DNA of 64,000 nt from Saposhnikovia divaricata. Its lineage: Eukaryota > Streptophyta > Magnoliopsida > Apiales > Apiaceae. The stretch is from assembly GCA_036435485.1 (NCBI GenBank), contig CM071597.1:174822147-174886146 (forward strand), given 5' to 3'. The notes under the pieces were generated by a model that was not told where the DNA came from, ran no database searches, and saw only the letters and a program-made list of their open reading frames with translations. Positions 34,441 through 44,941 of this stretch are shown here, one piece after another. Numbering within the stretch: the first letter of the stretch is position 1; each line of letters begins with the position of its first letter. The translations under genes and the position numbers were made by a program.

Positions 34441-34850
34441 GTTGGGAGGCAAACGAGTTGGTATTGTTGGATTAGGAAGTATAGGCCTAGAAGTTGCGAA
34501 AAGGCTTGAAGCATTTGGTTGCAAGGCTTGAAGCATTTGGTTGCATTGCCTCATACAACTCAAGGACGAAGAAACCATCTGTTCCATTTCCTCATTATGC
34601 TGACCTCCGTGAACTTGCTTTGAATTCTGAGGTACTTGACATTTGTTGTGCATTGACGGACCAAACCTACCACATGATTAATAAGGAGGTCCTGTCAGCT
34701 TTAGGGAAGCAAGGGTACATCGTAAATATAGCACGTGGGAAAATTGTTGATGAGAAAGAATTGGTGCGGTGTTTGGTGCAGGGAGAGATTGCTGGTGCTG
34801 GTCTTGATGTGTTCGCTGATGAGCGAACACATCAAGACCAGCACATCGAG
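34441..34850 (+). pseudogene. Hydroxyphenylpyruvate/glyoxylate reductase-like exon fragment
   Basis: A single exon with an AG acceptor before it (34439-34440, TTCCAG). It encodes the NAD-binding fold of D-isomer 2-hydroxyacid dehydrogenases: LGGKRVGIVGLGSIGLEVAK (GxGxxG), the NSRTKK cofactor segment, CALTDQTYHMINKEVL, GYIVNIARGKIVDEKELV and GEIAGAGLDVFADE. These enzymes reduce hydroxypyruvate or hydroxyphenylpyruvate with NAD(P)H. A 22 bp tandem duplication (34499-34542, CTTGAAGCATTTGG unit) shifts the frame. The sequence after ...DVFADE is replaced by an inverted copy of itself. The catalytic Arg region is partly there; the His/Glu part and the other exon are absent. It is a dead fragment. 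Confidence 0.87.
34795..34844. repeat. Perfect 23 bp inverted repeat with 4 bp loop
   Basis: Arms 34795-34817 and 34822-34844 are exact reverse complements around GATG. The left arm is normal exon sequence and the right arm is its inverted copy, so the fold-back terminates homology to the reductase. Confidence 0.95.
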
Positions 34851-34979
34851 GTATCTTCACAAAAGAATCTTTATGGGATTCCTACGAACTTATTTCAGGG
34901 AACTTGGAAGCAATTTTCTCTAATAAGGCCTTATTGACTCTGGTCGAATGAATTAATCAAATCCGAAATTATTAAATAA

Positions 34980-35454
34980 AAATGTTTTCAGGATTGAGGA
35001 CGCCAGTCAGTTTAACGTACTTTTGTGGTTTTTTTCCTAGCGTTCATATTTGTTTTTTGTTTGGAAATTGTTTTTTCTCAATTACTGAGGAAGTCTTTTC
35101 TATGTTTTGCAGTTTTCGTTTTTAGTTAGACTGCAAGAAACAAATGTTACACTTCAGTCCGGTTTACTCTAGCATTTCTCCCAAACGATTAAAAAAATAA
35201 GAAAGTGTTGTGTTAGACGGGGGATAAACATTCAATTTGAATATTTAAAAAATCGAATTAAATTGTGCAAAATCGTTTGCTTTAAATAAATAAAAATATT
35301 TCTTTACAATTTAAAGGGCCGAGCAAAATCAGATTTTTGATTTTGTAAAAGTTTCTTTTGGTTCTTTATTTTCAACTTCTAAAAACATTGAGAAGATAGA
35401 CAAGTAGTTTTGAAAATATTTTTATTTTCGTAATTTGTTCGAATTTAGTTTTAG
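34980..35454. other. AT-rich intergenic sequence, nothing recognised
   Basis: No open frame, repeat or transposon terminus seen. Confidence 0.4.
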
Positions 35455-37870
35455 AAGAATCCGGCTAAGGTGGTATGTATATTTAGGTGGGAGTAGCTGA
35501 AGTCAACTTGATGATCATCTCTTCCAAGTTCAAGCATCACTGCTTTGACTCTGTTGAACATGAAACCAATGAAAATTTTTCAGATTAGATAGAGTAAATT
35601 ATGTGTGTGAGTCACTGGAGATACCTGCCTGGTTATGAGAATTTCGTGATTAATATATAATAATTAGGTAAGAGCAGACATGACTTTATCCTATAAGATG
35701 AGATTGTGTTACATCTGAGTCTTGCAATGCTTTCATCCTTTATAACAAGTCATAATATCCATCTTTCCTGATAAATATGTGCTAATTATGCTATATGGAT
35801 GTCGGCGTGGTATTATTTGTAACCAAAAAGGCAAGCAAGCTATGAGTCCCATACTAAAACTCATTCTTCATGTTTGGGCAGAGGAAACCTAGTTGTGTCA
35901 ACTATCTGCTTTTGGAGCTGCAAATAAGATACTTGGAATGGATATGCTTGAAAGAGAGTTGATGACATATTATACTCAGGCCAGAAGGGGCTATTGAGAT
36001 GCAGAATGCTATTGAAATCCGAGACCTAAGATATATACTGTAACTCCTCATTAGACTCACTCTGGTAAGTGTTAACCAATCAGACGTAAAAATCTGTTAG
36101 TACTCTATTAGCATCTTACTCTAGATTTACGTCTGATTGGTTACCAGAGTTTAATGAGGAGTACCAGTATATATCTTAGGTCTCCGATTTTAATGCAATG
36201 GGTTGCCTCATATGTGCCATAGCCTTCACAGAAAAAGGTGGCCGTTGCCAAAATTTAGCAATACTTAAATATATTTGGTCTTCATTTTTGAGTTAAGCCC
36301 ACGAAGCCTTCACTAGAAGAGGTGGAGAGATTTTGAATTAACATTTTAATATTAAAGAGTAAATTACTAAATATGTTGATTGCAGATGATAAAGACAAGT
36401 GAAAGAAAGATATCACAGACAAACTGAAATTCTTAAATTTATCAAATTCAGAGTCTCCAATCATAGAGCCAATTATTATGTGATCGATTCTACCATTCAA
36501 TCAATATCAGAAAGTAAATGACAATAGTTTCCTTAACATACTAAAACACTAACCACAGAATGAGCACACATCCTTAGTGACACACTTGCCACAAATGCGG
36601 GTCTTACCGAAAAGGGATTGGGTTAAGGATTTCAATCATGGCGAAGAATGGAGATTCTTATAGTTTAGTTTAGGTCTGAAAAAATCCAGGATACATAGTT
36701 TTGGTCAGGCTTGAAGAAACCCACGATTAATACTTATTTGATAGATTTTTGTTATGGTATTGAGACTGGAGCTCTTATTACCTGAGAGGTATTGTTAGGC
36801 GTTTACTAGCCTAAGTTCAACATGTAACAAAATGAAATAATCGTTCGTAAAGCACCAACCACCTGAATAATTGGTCTAGTCATTAGCCACATCTTTCAAC
36901 CCCTTCTTTTGTTTTTTGCTAGTTATCTTTCAACCACTTCTATATAACTCTAGATATCCATGACTTCCAAGTTCAACCTTCACTGCTTTGACTCTTCATG
37001 TTTAGGTGGGAGTAGCTGAAGTTGAATGATCAAGTTCAACCTTCACTGCTATGACTCTTTTGAATATCAAACCAATGAACAACATCGAGAGGGAATCAGA
37101 CAGAGCAAAAGATATGCGTGTGAGCCTCTGGAGATCCATGCTTGGTTATCAGAATTTTTTGATATAATACATAATAATCGGTTTAGAGCAGGCATGACTT
37201 TATCCTATAATATGAAGTTGTCGTACATCTGAGTTCTGCAGAAACCGAATTTCTTAATAAATTTCTGCAATAATTTTATCCTTAATTTATAACAAATTAT
37301 ATTTGAACATGACACAGTTGACCACCTTTTTATCTAACAACTTTGAATCAATTTCATTGGTTGTTATATTTGAGCGATGAACTGTTCAATGGAAGATGTG
37401 GCTGTTGCCAAAATTGAACATTACTTAAATATAGTTGGTCTTTGTTTTAGAGTTAAGCCCACGAAGCCTTCACTGGAAGAGGCCTGTGGAGAGATTTTTA
37501 TTGAACTTTTTGAGGTTACGGTTACGTTTATGGATTTCTTACATGGTGGAGAATGGAGATTAAACATTGAAAAGTCGAAAGGGTTTTGGTATGGCCTGAA
37601 AAAAATCCCAATACAGACTTTTTTGATGTCATTTTGTATTGAGACTTGAAGTCTCGAGCTCTTGTTACCAAGAGATGAGAGGTATCATTAGGCTATACTT
37701 TGCGCGCGTTTCGCCATTTAGAGTCAATGTTTTTTATAGTCACCGAGATATAACATTTTTAATAGACAAAATCTAACAGACAAATTTGAATAATTGGTTG
37801 TCAAAACTACCAACTACAAGAATAATTGGTCTAGTCATTAGCCAACATTTTTCAAGCACTTCTCTATGAC
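35455..37870. repeat. Duplicated CXE-locus module, copy B upstream part
   Basis: Matches copy A (12640-14560), including the intact TRIM target at about 35968 and a second partial copy of the TTTAGGTGGGAGTAGCTGAAG block at about 37000-37250. It forms the upstream region of the intact carboxylesterase. Confidence 0.75.
36017..36188. repeat. Long imperfect inverted repeat
   Basis: Arms of about 65-75 bp (36017-36090 and 36126-36188) around a 35 bp centre. They pair AGACCTAAGATATATACTG with its complement, AACTCCTCATTAGA and CCAATCAGACGTAAA. In copy A (13880-13990) only the right arm exists. Confidence 0.85.
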
Positions 37871-37872
37871 TC

Positions 37873-37880
37873 TATATAAA
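37873..37880 (+). promoter_or_regulatory. TATA box of the intact carboxylesterase
   Basis: TATATAAA in CTCTATATAAACATGAC. An ATG follows at 37882, too near to lie in a transcript starting about 30 bp downstream, so translation should begin at 37921. Confidence 0.65.
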
Positions 37881-37920
37881 CATGACTTATCTAACTAATC
37901 AAGTCATTCTTGGAAACATA

Positions 37921-38901
37921 ATGGATAGAGATCCCTCTCTCATTGATGAACCATACAAGTTACTCAAAATTGTTCTAAATCCTGACGGTTCACTCACCAG
38001 AGCTGAAGAATTCCCCAGTGTGCCTCCGACGCCTGAACTTACCCCGGAATCAGCCAACTCACAATCAGAAAAACAGCTAGCACTCTCCAAAGACATTCCT
38101 CTTAACACCACCAACCAAACATTCCTACGCCTGTTCCGCCCTCTCAACCACACTAACAAACTTCCTGTCATCATTGATTTTCATGGTGGTGGCTTTGTTT
38201 TCTTCAGTGCCATTTCAGCACCGTTTCATGATTTGTGGAACCATGCTGCAGCTTTCGCCCCTGCATTGGTAATAACCGTTGAGTATCGTCTCGCCCCTGA
38301 ACATCGCCTTCCAGCTGCTTACGATGATGCCATGGAGGCCATCATGTGGGTCCGTGATCAAGCAAGAGATGATAATGGATGTGATCCATGGATGAAAGAG
38401 CTAGCTGATTATTCCAACGTTCATATTATGGGTACTAGTGCAGGTGGTAACATTGCTTACCATGCAGGTATACGTGCTATGGATGCGGATATCAATCCAA
38501 TCCAGATCAAAGGGATGATACTAAACCAGCCCTTTTTTGGTGGAGTTCAACGAACTCCATCAGAAGAAAGGTTAAGCAGAAATCCTTATTTACCAGTGAC
38601 AGTTAGTGACCTGCTCTGGCTGTTGTCATTGCCATCTGGAAGTGATCGTGATCATGCGTATTCTAATCCGTTGGATAGTGTTAATCCGAAGATTCAACAT
38701 CTACCAAGGTGTTTGATAAGAGGGTTTGAAGGGGACGCCCTGGTGGATAGAATAAAGGGGGTGGCCAAGATGTTGGATGCACATGGGGTGAAGGTAGTGG
38801 CCAAGATTGCAGATGGAGGGTTTCATGGTGCGGAGCTGGCTGATCAAAATAAGCTTCAGGAGCTGTTTTTACAGATCAAGGATTTTATTTACACTTCTTA
38901 G
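37921..38901 (+). CDS. Carboxylesterase (plant CXE family), intact
   Basis: Intronless, 326 residues, a normal length for plant class-I CXE esterases. These alpha/beta-hydrolases cleave ester bonds of small metabolites or xenobiotics, usually in the cytosol. Seen in the sequence: the family start DEPYKLLKIVLNPDGSLTR, oxyanion hole HGGGF (88-92), nucleophile GTSAGGN with Ser173, acid residue in EGDALVD (Asp272) and catalytic His302 in GGFHG. No signal peptide is visible. The frame stays open upstream to an ATG at 37882, but the TATA box at 37873-37880 and conservation with copy 1 favour 37921. The nearest relative here is the pseudogene at 14608. The exact substrate cannot be told; it resembles the 'probable carboxylesterase 8/9' type group. 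Confidence 0.93.
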   Translation: MDRDPSLIDEPYKLLKIVLNPDGSLTRAEEFPSVPPTPELTPESANSQSEKQLALSKDIPLNTTNQTFLRLFRPLNHTNKLPVIIDFHGGGFVFFSAISAPFHDLWNHAAAFAPALVITVEYRLAPEHRLPAAYDDAMEAIMWVRDQARDDNGCDPWMKELADYSNVHIMGTSAGGNIAYHAGIRAMDADINPIQIKGMILNQPFFGGVQRTPSEERLSRNPYLPVTVSDLLWLLSLPSGSDRDHAYSNPLDSVNPKIQHLPRCLIRGFEGDALVDRIKGVAKMLDAHGVKVVAKIADGGFHGAELADQNKLQELFLQIKDFIYTS

Positions 38902-38991
38902 TTACTGTCTGATATTTCCTTTGTTATGCTTTAAGTAAAAACATGTAATATTAGCAATTTACAACTTCTTGAGATTTTTCAACAATCATGA

Positions 38992-38997
38992 AATAAA
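38992..38997 (+). terminator. Possible polyadenylation signal
   Basis: AATAAA about 90 bp after the carboxylesterase stop codon. Confidence 0.4.
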
Positions 38998-39200
38998 GGA
39001 TAAGTACAAGATCTTTCATTAAATCACAATCTTGTCGAGGAAAGGGATGAGCCATTAGACTATCTCTTTATCCTTAAATCACTTTTATAAATTTGATTGG
39101 ATGAGAGATACACTATCACCTATATGTGATTTGAAAGTATTGCAATATTCTTTTGCATCCATAGCACGCTTACTTGTTGAAAACACTTTGATGTGCATTC

Positions 39201-39762
39201 AGGGACTGCCTTGTGAATCGAGGGGCCTTAGGTAAACCTACATTATGGGGTCTAAATTTTTTTTCACAAATAAAATATACACTTAAAATTTACTAATAGA
39301 AGAGACAACAACATAGTATGTAAAAATAATATCATTATTTTATTTAAATATAACACACCTTGCATTTTTAAATGCAAAAATATCAATCAAATTCACATAG
39401 TCAAGTTTCTTAACCATATCCTTTTTTATAGATAACATAGCTGAACCACTTAACCTTTCTTGAGACATGGTTGAACGAATTAAGGTAGTATTTAATCAGC
39501 TTTAATTTTGAAAAACTCTGTTCCGCATAAGCAACTATAATGAGTATAGTTAAAAGACTCCTATAGGAAATCCAAGTATTTAGATAGCTACATTCCAATT
39601 TTTTTATATAGTTTTACACATCTGTTGACCTTCTAGTATCTTGTGTCAAATTTCTTACAAGTCTCCATACAAAAATATTTACTATACCTCTAAAATTTGG
39701 GTCCTTGGATTTTGGGGGCTCTAGGTACAAGACTACTTTACCTATAGTTAGGGCCACCCCTG
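39201..39762 (-). mobile_element. Deleted hAT transposon
   Basis: 562 bp, ends CAGGGACTGCC and (reverse) CAGGGGTGGCC, flanked by perfect 8 bp TSDs TGTGCATT (39193-39200 and 39763-39770). It contains the last piece of a transposase on the minus strand. Confidence 0.88.
39410..39598 (-). pseudogene. hAT transposase C-terminal dimerisation fragment
   Basis: A 62-codon frame with SYRSLLTILIIVAYAEQSFSKLKLIKYYL (given here as RSLLTILIIVAYAEQSFSK and LKLIKYYL). It matches the hAT C-terminal pattern LLTIPVTVASAERSFSKLKLIK of TTF/ZMYM1-like transposases. The remaining domain and the catalytic core are missing. Confidence 0.85.
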
Positions 39763-39939
39763 TGTGCATTTCATGATATTTTGTCTCTATAGACTACGTG
39801 TACATACTTGGATTGTCATGTTATATGGTGTATAACAGAATGTCGTGCAATAATATAGAACTGTTATGTGATTGACTTTTACTATGCGGAATACTATGAT
39901 TTATTACATGTTCGAAACTTGGCAATCAGAAAAAAAAAA

Positions 39940-40720
39940 AAGATTTTTATGGGTAGATTCACTACAAACCCTCACGAGACACAACTCGTCCTACTAGGGT
40001 GGCCTAGGGATGTAATGGCTTGTTGCATATGTTCAATGCAATCAGTGGCGGAGCCAGCCCACGGAGTGAGGGAGGGCAAAAATGGTCAGTGTGGAATTTA
40101 TATCTCGCGCGAGGCGCGGAATTTTTTTTTGGCTCGCGCGAAGCGCGGATTTTTTTTCCCACTAAATCAAAGGAACATTTTATCGAACACTTGGGGAGCG
40201 GAGATCATCAATATCACTAATTAACAATTCTAACAGATATATTCAGATTATATACTTAAACAAAGACACAAGGCAGTTGAATAATGAGCAACAAAATCAT
40301 AAATAATCTAAGAACACAAAATAATTAACTCATTAGGGGAGAAATTTCAAATGAAAACAAGTAAAAACTTACCAAGAGGCTGTGAGGGAGGGCCTGGACT
40401 TTGAAAACTTTGGTATGGGCTATGTTTAAAAAAAAAAATTGGGCAAAATATTATTTTCAGGGTGGGCACAGACCTCCTGGACTGTATGTGGCTCCGCCAC
40501 TAAATGCAATCATATCATCTATGAAAGTGATGTTTAAAAGTTAGAATGTAGTTTTTGTTTTCTTTCTTTGCTCCAAGACGTGCAAAATCTTAAGTGTGGT
40601 GATATTTGATTTATAGGTACTTATTAGTAGTTTATCCCTATATTTTTAGTTATTTTTGCATGAAATTGGATTTTTTAAATGTGTTTTAATGTTTGATTGT
40701 AGGAAATAAGAAAATAATGG
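39940..40720 (+). mobile_element. Diverged relic of an Athila-like element, with a MITE inside
   Basis: 39940-40042 matches 30625-30735 of the nested LARD (ACCCTCACGAGAC..., CTTGTTGCATATG). After the MITE, 40503-40720 parallels that element's 3' end: a purine tract TTAAGTGTGGTGATATT, then a TGATTTATAGG start and GATTGTAGGAAATAAG, as in its LTR. It is a related but older family. Confidence 0.5.
40043..40502. mobile_element. hAT-type MITE
   Basis: 460 bp with terminal inverted repeats CAGTGGCGGAGCCA and TGGCTCCGCCACTA, flanked by 8 bp TSDs AATGCAAT (40035-40042 and 40503-40510). No transposase. Two copies of a CTCGCGCGA...GCGCGGA motif followed by T-runs lie near 40108-40160; open frames over them are chance. 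Confidence 0.9.
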
Positions 40721-41224
40721 ATTAAAGCTGAAATTGGATTTTTGAAAGTTAATTCATTGAAAATTCAGATTTTTGGACAATTTTTGCTATTTTGGCTCTA
40801 TCGAGAGTTCTACAAGTCTGTTTGAGACCCGTAAGTTATCAATAGAAAGTTTGGAAGAAGGCTCGTACTTCTATCATGGTCTCAGAATTTTAATCTGCAC
40901 TTAAGACCAGAAAAATCCAGTAATAGCAGGCTACAAATTTTCTATTTAGAATTTTATTCTATTTAGAAATATTTCTTATAAAATTTACTCGTACTAACAG
41001 GTGACTGTTTTCAAACGGGCACTTGACTCCACGACAAGCTCAAGTAACAATGTTATGACTTCCTCGAATGTATGTGGTTTATATATATATGTTCACTATG
41101 TTAATTAGGTGGACTTTCATTTCCAAAGGAATCATGATTCTTTGTCAACTACTAAATCAGTCTCTTGCCATTCAAAACATACATCAACCACTACCTTTGC
41201 CTTTTTTGGCTCGGTATGTTGTTT

Positions 41225-42260
41225 TTTTATAACTCGATCCTCTTATTAAAAAATAATATTGTATTTGTATGGCTACCAAATCAAAGCATGATCAGATGAA
41301 GATGCCTCGTTCGAGTAATTCGCAGATTGTTAGAGACTTAAAGCCATCAAATCAGACTCTCAGTTTAGATCAAGCTAAATCACGTTAAGTAGCCAAAATA
41401 ATTAGCTACCGCGAGGGTGTTAACTTTAGCTAGCTTCTCTTGCTTTCTTATGTTTGTTCAATAGAACCACCACACAAGGGGACCCATGGACATAAAGAAT
41501 TCCGTAGTAGGGCTCTTTTGGTTCGCGAAAAAAGTTTGAGGTTAAAATCATGAATCGGGTTAATGTTGTATTTGTGTTTAGGTGGGAGTAGCTGAAGTCA
41601 ACTTGATGATCAAGTTCAACCTTCACTGCTTTGACTCTTTTGAATATAAAACCAATGAACAACATGGAGAGGGTGTTAAATCTAAATAAATAACCAGAAT
41701 CATCTTATGCGATATTATCAAGGTTACACGATAAAACTGTAGTACGGAAGCGTACCTGATTCCATGACGATAGATATGAATACGGATTATGGGACTTGAT
41801 CTTCCACAGACTTGATTCGCCTCTAGCCGTATCTCTCTCTGACTGATGGGAATAGAGGAGTAGAGGTTGTGAATTAGTCTTGGGGACCAAGACCCTATTA
41901 TGTTCTTTATATAGTACTCTAATTAGACCCCATTAACTCTAATCAGATTACTATTGGGTATTACACATTACAAAGCCCATACCGAATAAGATGTTATTGG
42001 ACTCTTTATTTAAGACCACTTAATTAGTCCAAATATAGAATAAACATTAAATATAATTGTCTTTAATTTGTAAGGCCATAATTATTATTAGATTATAAAA
42101 TATAATCTAACAGAGGGAATATACAGATATAGGTTTACTTTCTAGTTTAGATGAGTAAAATATATACGTGCGCCTCTCGAGATCCATGCCTGGTTATCAG
42201 AATTTTCTGATGTGATACGTAATAGTCGGGTTAGAGCAGGCATGATTTTATTCATACTTT
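41225..42260. repeat. Duplicated CXE-locus module, copy C, gene-less
   Basis: Matches copy A 12285-12890 and block 37000-37250, with the solo LTR inserted inside. No carboxylesterase coding sequence follows, so this is a truncated third copy. Confidence 0.7.
41674..42112 (-). mobile_element. Solo LTR of the 654-4042 copia family
   Basis: 439 bp, TGTTAAATCTAAA to AATCTAACA, flanked by TSDs GAGGG (41669-41673 and 42113-42117). The paralogous block near 37080 (CATCGAGAGGGAATCAG) lacks it. Confidence 0.93.
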
Positions 42261-42269
42261 TTTGATATG

Positions 42270-42661
42270 ATACATATAAGCCCCTCTTCTATTGCAACTG
42301 AGAACAAGTTTCATTATAATAAAACCCTACTTTTTTCTCTTCTCTCCATACTTTATCATGGTATCTAGAGCTATGTTGATACGATTCGGGATCGATTAAT
42401 TGAGAGTTGAACTTGATGTCTTCTCCATGTTGGATCAAAACATATGCTTCAATTATTTTTTCTTCTCGTTTTCTTTTTCAAATCGGTTGTGTTTTTTTTC
42501 TTGGATGATATTGATTTAGGTTTCTAATCGTATTTTCTCCCCCGAATCTTTTAATATGATTTCGCTGGTTATTTTGATTATGAATTTAGCCACCGTTCCA
42601 ACTATTTTTTCTCTCCTTCATCTTTTTCTTTCTGCTGGTTGGATTTTTCTTGGGTAATAGT
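42270..42661 (+). mobile_element. Possible copia leader relic
   Basis: TGGTATCTAGAGC (about 42359-42371) resembles a tRNA-iMet primer site after an LTR-like end rich in CTTCTCTCC. No coding part is seen. The sequence continues at 61398 on the other side of the large copia element, which therefore inserted into it. Confidence 0.4.
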
Positions 42662-44927
42662 TGTTAGGTCCCGTAAGAGGGCTATTTTATGCTAGAAGGG
42701 GGGTTGAATAGCTTAATATCCAATTTAAAAATTATTACGACGTTTTAAAATATTTTTCCCTTTTTTTAAAAAAAATATTTTACCGAGTCGTTAGCAGTTT
42801 ATAAGTGCGGAAGTAAAAGACAAGGAAAGAAAATACCATGCAGGAGATTTTATCCTGGTTCGAGATGGCGCAACCCTTAATGGATTCGCTCACCCCTACT
42901 CCAGTCCCCGAGCTCCTCTCCGGACTCGAGATTTTTCCTTAAAAATAAACTCGCTCCTTTAGTAGGCGGAGAATCCTTTACAACCCTACAAATATTTGTC
43001 TTGGTACGTAACTACTACCCGTTACCACCTCAAAATAAATGTAAACAAAAACAAGACTCGTCTTGGTGCATAACTGCCCGTCACCACCTCAAAGTCGTTG
43101 TAAAACCTACACAACTTATCTTAGACAGCAAATCCCCGCTACTTCTTCAAAGTTGATGTAGAACCTTTGGTGTAGACTATTGATTCTTGGCTTTTGTCGG
43201 TCTTGGGTCTTAGATGAAATGTCTTGGGTCTTTCCTCTTCTTCAAGGTACGAAGACTACTAACTCCCCGTTAATACGTCTAGGACTTGGGTCTTAGAACG
43301 AGAATCACCTCACTTTAACTTCACCTCAATACAAAAGTTAGAAATACAATATCTACGAAGCAATATGTGGTTAAGCAAGATATATAATAAAGTCGTGCAA
43401 AACTAGCGGGTTACGGCGCTAGCCACGAAGGACGTCATTATGCGTTAAAATATTATTCAACTCACAAGTGTGAGGATGAGAAAGAAAAATTCAACTCGCA
43501 AGTGCGAGGGCCGTGAAAGAAAAATTCAACTCGCAAGTGCGAGGACCGTGAAAGAACGCTATTAGACGTTAGCTATATGCGTAGTGCGGAAAATAGTAAA
43601 TAACGTCAAGGGTTAAGTCACACGAGTGGACTTGACGCACAAGCGGTATTAGAACAGAACGTTAATATTCAATTAATAATATTAAGTTATATCTTGTGAT
43701 TTTAACTTCTTCACGAAGTTTATGTGATACGAAGTATTCCTTTAAAGAATGTCCCACGAAGCACTGTAGATGCTAGTTGGGAATCCGTAAAAATACTTAA
43801 TCATACCAACTTTGACGTGTGTCAAATATGCAAGTCTTTTTAAGCTACTAGGCTTAAGACTTTTAAGATGTATACTTGCTTTTGACTAAAGTCAATGTCA
43901 AAGTATAATCTTCTTTGAACTTCTTGCACGAAAAGAGTTTATGGCCACGTAAAATAAAATGTAAGTGCGATAAAACAAGTGGCTAAACTTGTGCTTAAAG
44001 AAGCGTAGGTTGAACGAAGTATTCCTTTAAAAGAAATTCCCACGGAGCACTGTAGATGCTAGTTGGGAACCCGTAAGAATACTTAATCGTTTCAACTTTT
44101 GACCTATGTCAAAAATAATCTTTCTCTTTTATAAAGAGACCTTTAGGATCTTTTAAAATAGATCCAAGAATAGATATTAAGATGAAGTATAGAAGTTAAG
44201 CACAAATCTCAAATATAAACACAAAGAATAAATCTTTCCTCGAAAACGATTAAATGAGCTTTCGGTTCCGAATAAAATATGGTTGGTCTTTCCTCGAAAA
44301 AGATAAATCTTGTGACCAATGTTTTGACTAGAATAAATACTTAGAATATATTTCCTAATATATAAAACCTTTTGAGAGTGTAGGAAATATTTTTGAATGA
44401 ATAAAGTAATTTTCTCCGAAATATAATATATTTGAGAAGCGGGAGAAAATTTACTTTAAATATTTATGTCGTGAGAAGAAAATATTCGTGGGAATAAAAA
44501 AACCTTCTCTAGGATGAGAAAAATGTTTTGAGTGTGAAGATAGAATATTTTTCGAATAAAAACTGATCCTTTTTAAATTTAGCACGAGTTCTCTAAAGAA
44601 CGTTAAGTCTCGAATATTCTTTGTTCGAGCTTGTTGCCTTATTAATATCGCAAAGGAGATCTAAAAATATCAAATCTCGATATTTCTTTTTCGATCTTAT
44701 TGCCTTGGTGTAGAGATATATTTCGTAAAAAATATTTTGATTTTTCAGCAAGTTGGAATATCTCTTATATTTAATATAGGATGATAAATTTTGCTAGAGT
44801 TGACTATTTGACTTTTGACTGAATCAATTAAATAAATGGCCTAGTGGAGAGGATTCTACGTGTATTTAAATTTTATGTTAAATCGTACAAATACCAAAAT
44901 AAATATTATATCGAAGATATCCTTTCA
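42662..44927 (-). repeat. 3' LTR (element sense) of the SIRE-type element
   Basis: 2266 bp. Similar to the other LTR throughout, but lacks about 870 bp present there (59845-60712). It contains small internal repeats such as AAATTCAACTCGCAAGTGCGAGG. Confidence 0.92.
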
Positions 44928-44941
44928 ATCTTCCCCTTTTT
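44928..44941 (-). other. Polypurine tract of the SIRE-type element
   Basis: The minus strand reads AAAAAGGGGAAGAT right before the LTR. Confidence 0.85.

Noticed and set aside
39868..40224. 118-codon frame
   Set aside because: It spans an Athila-like relic and a MITE with a break between them.
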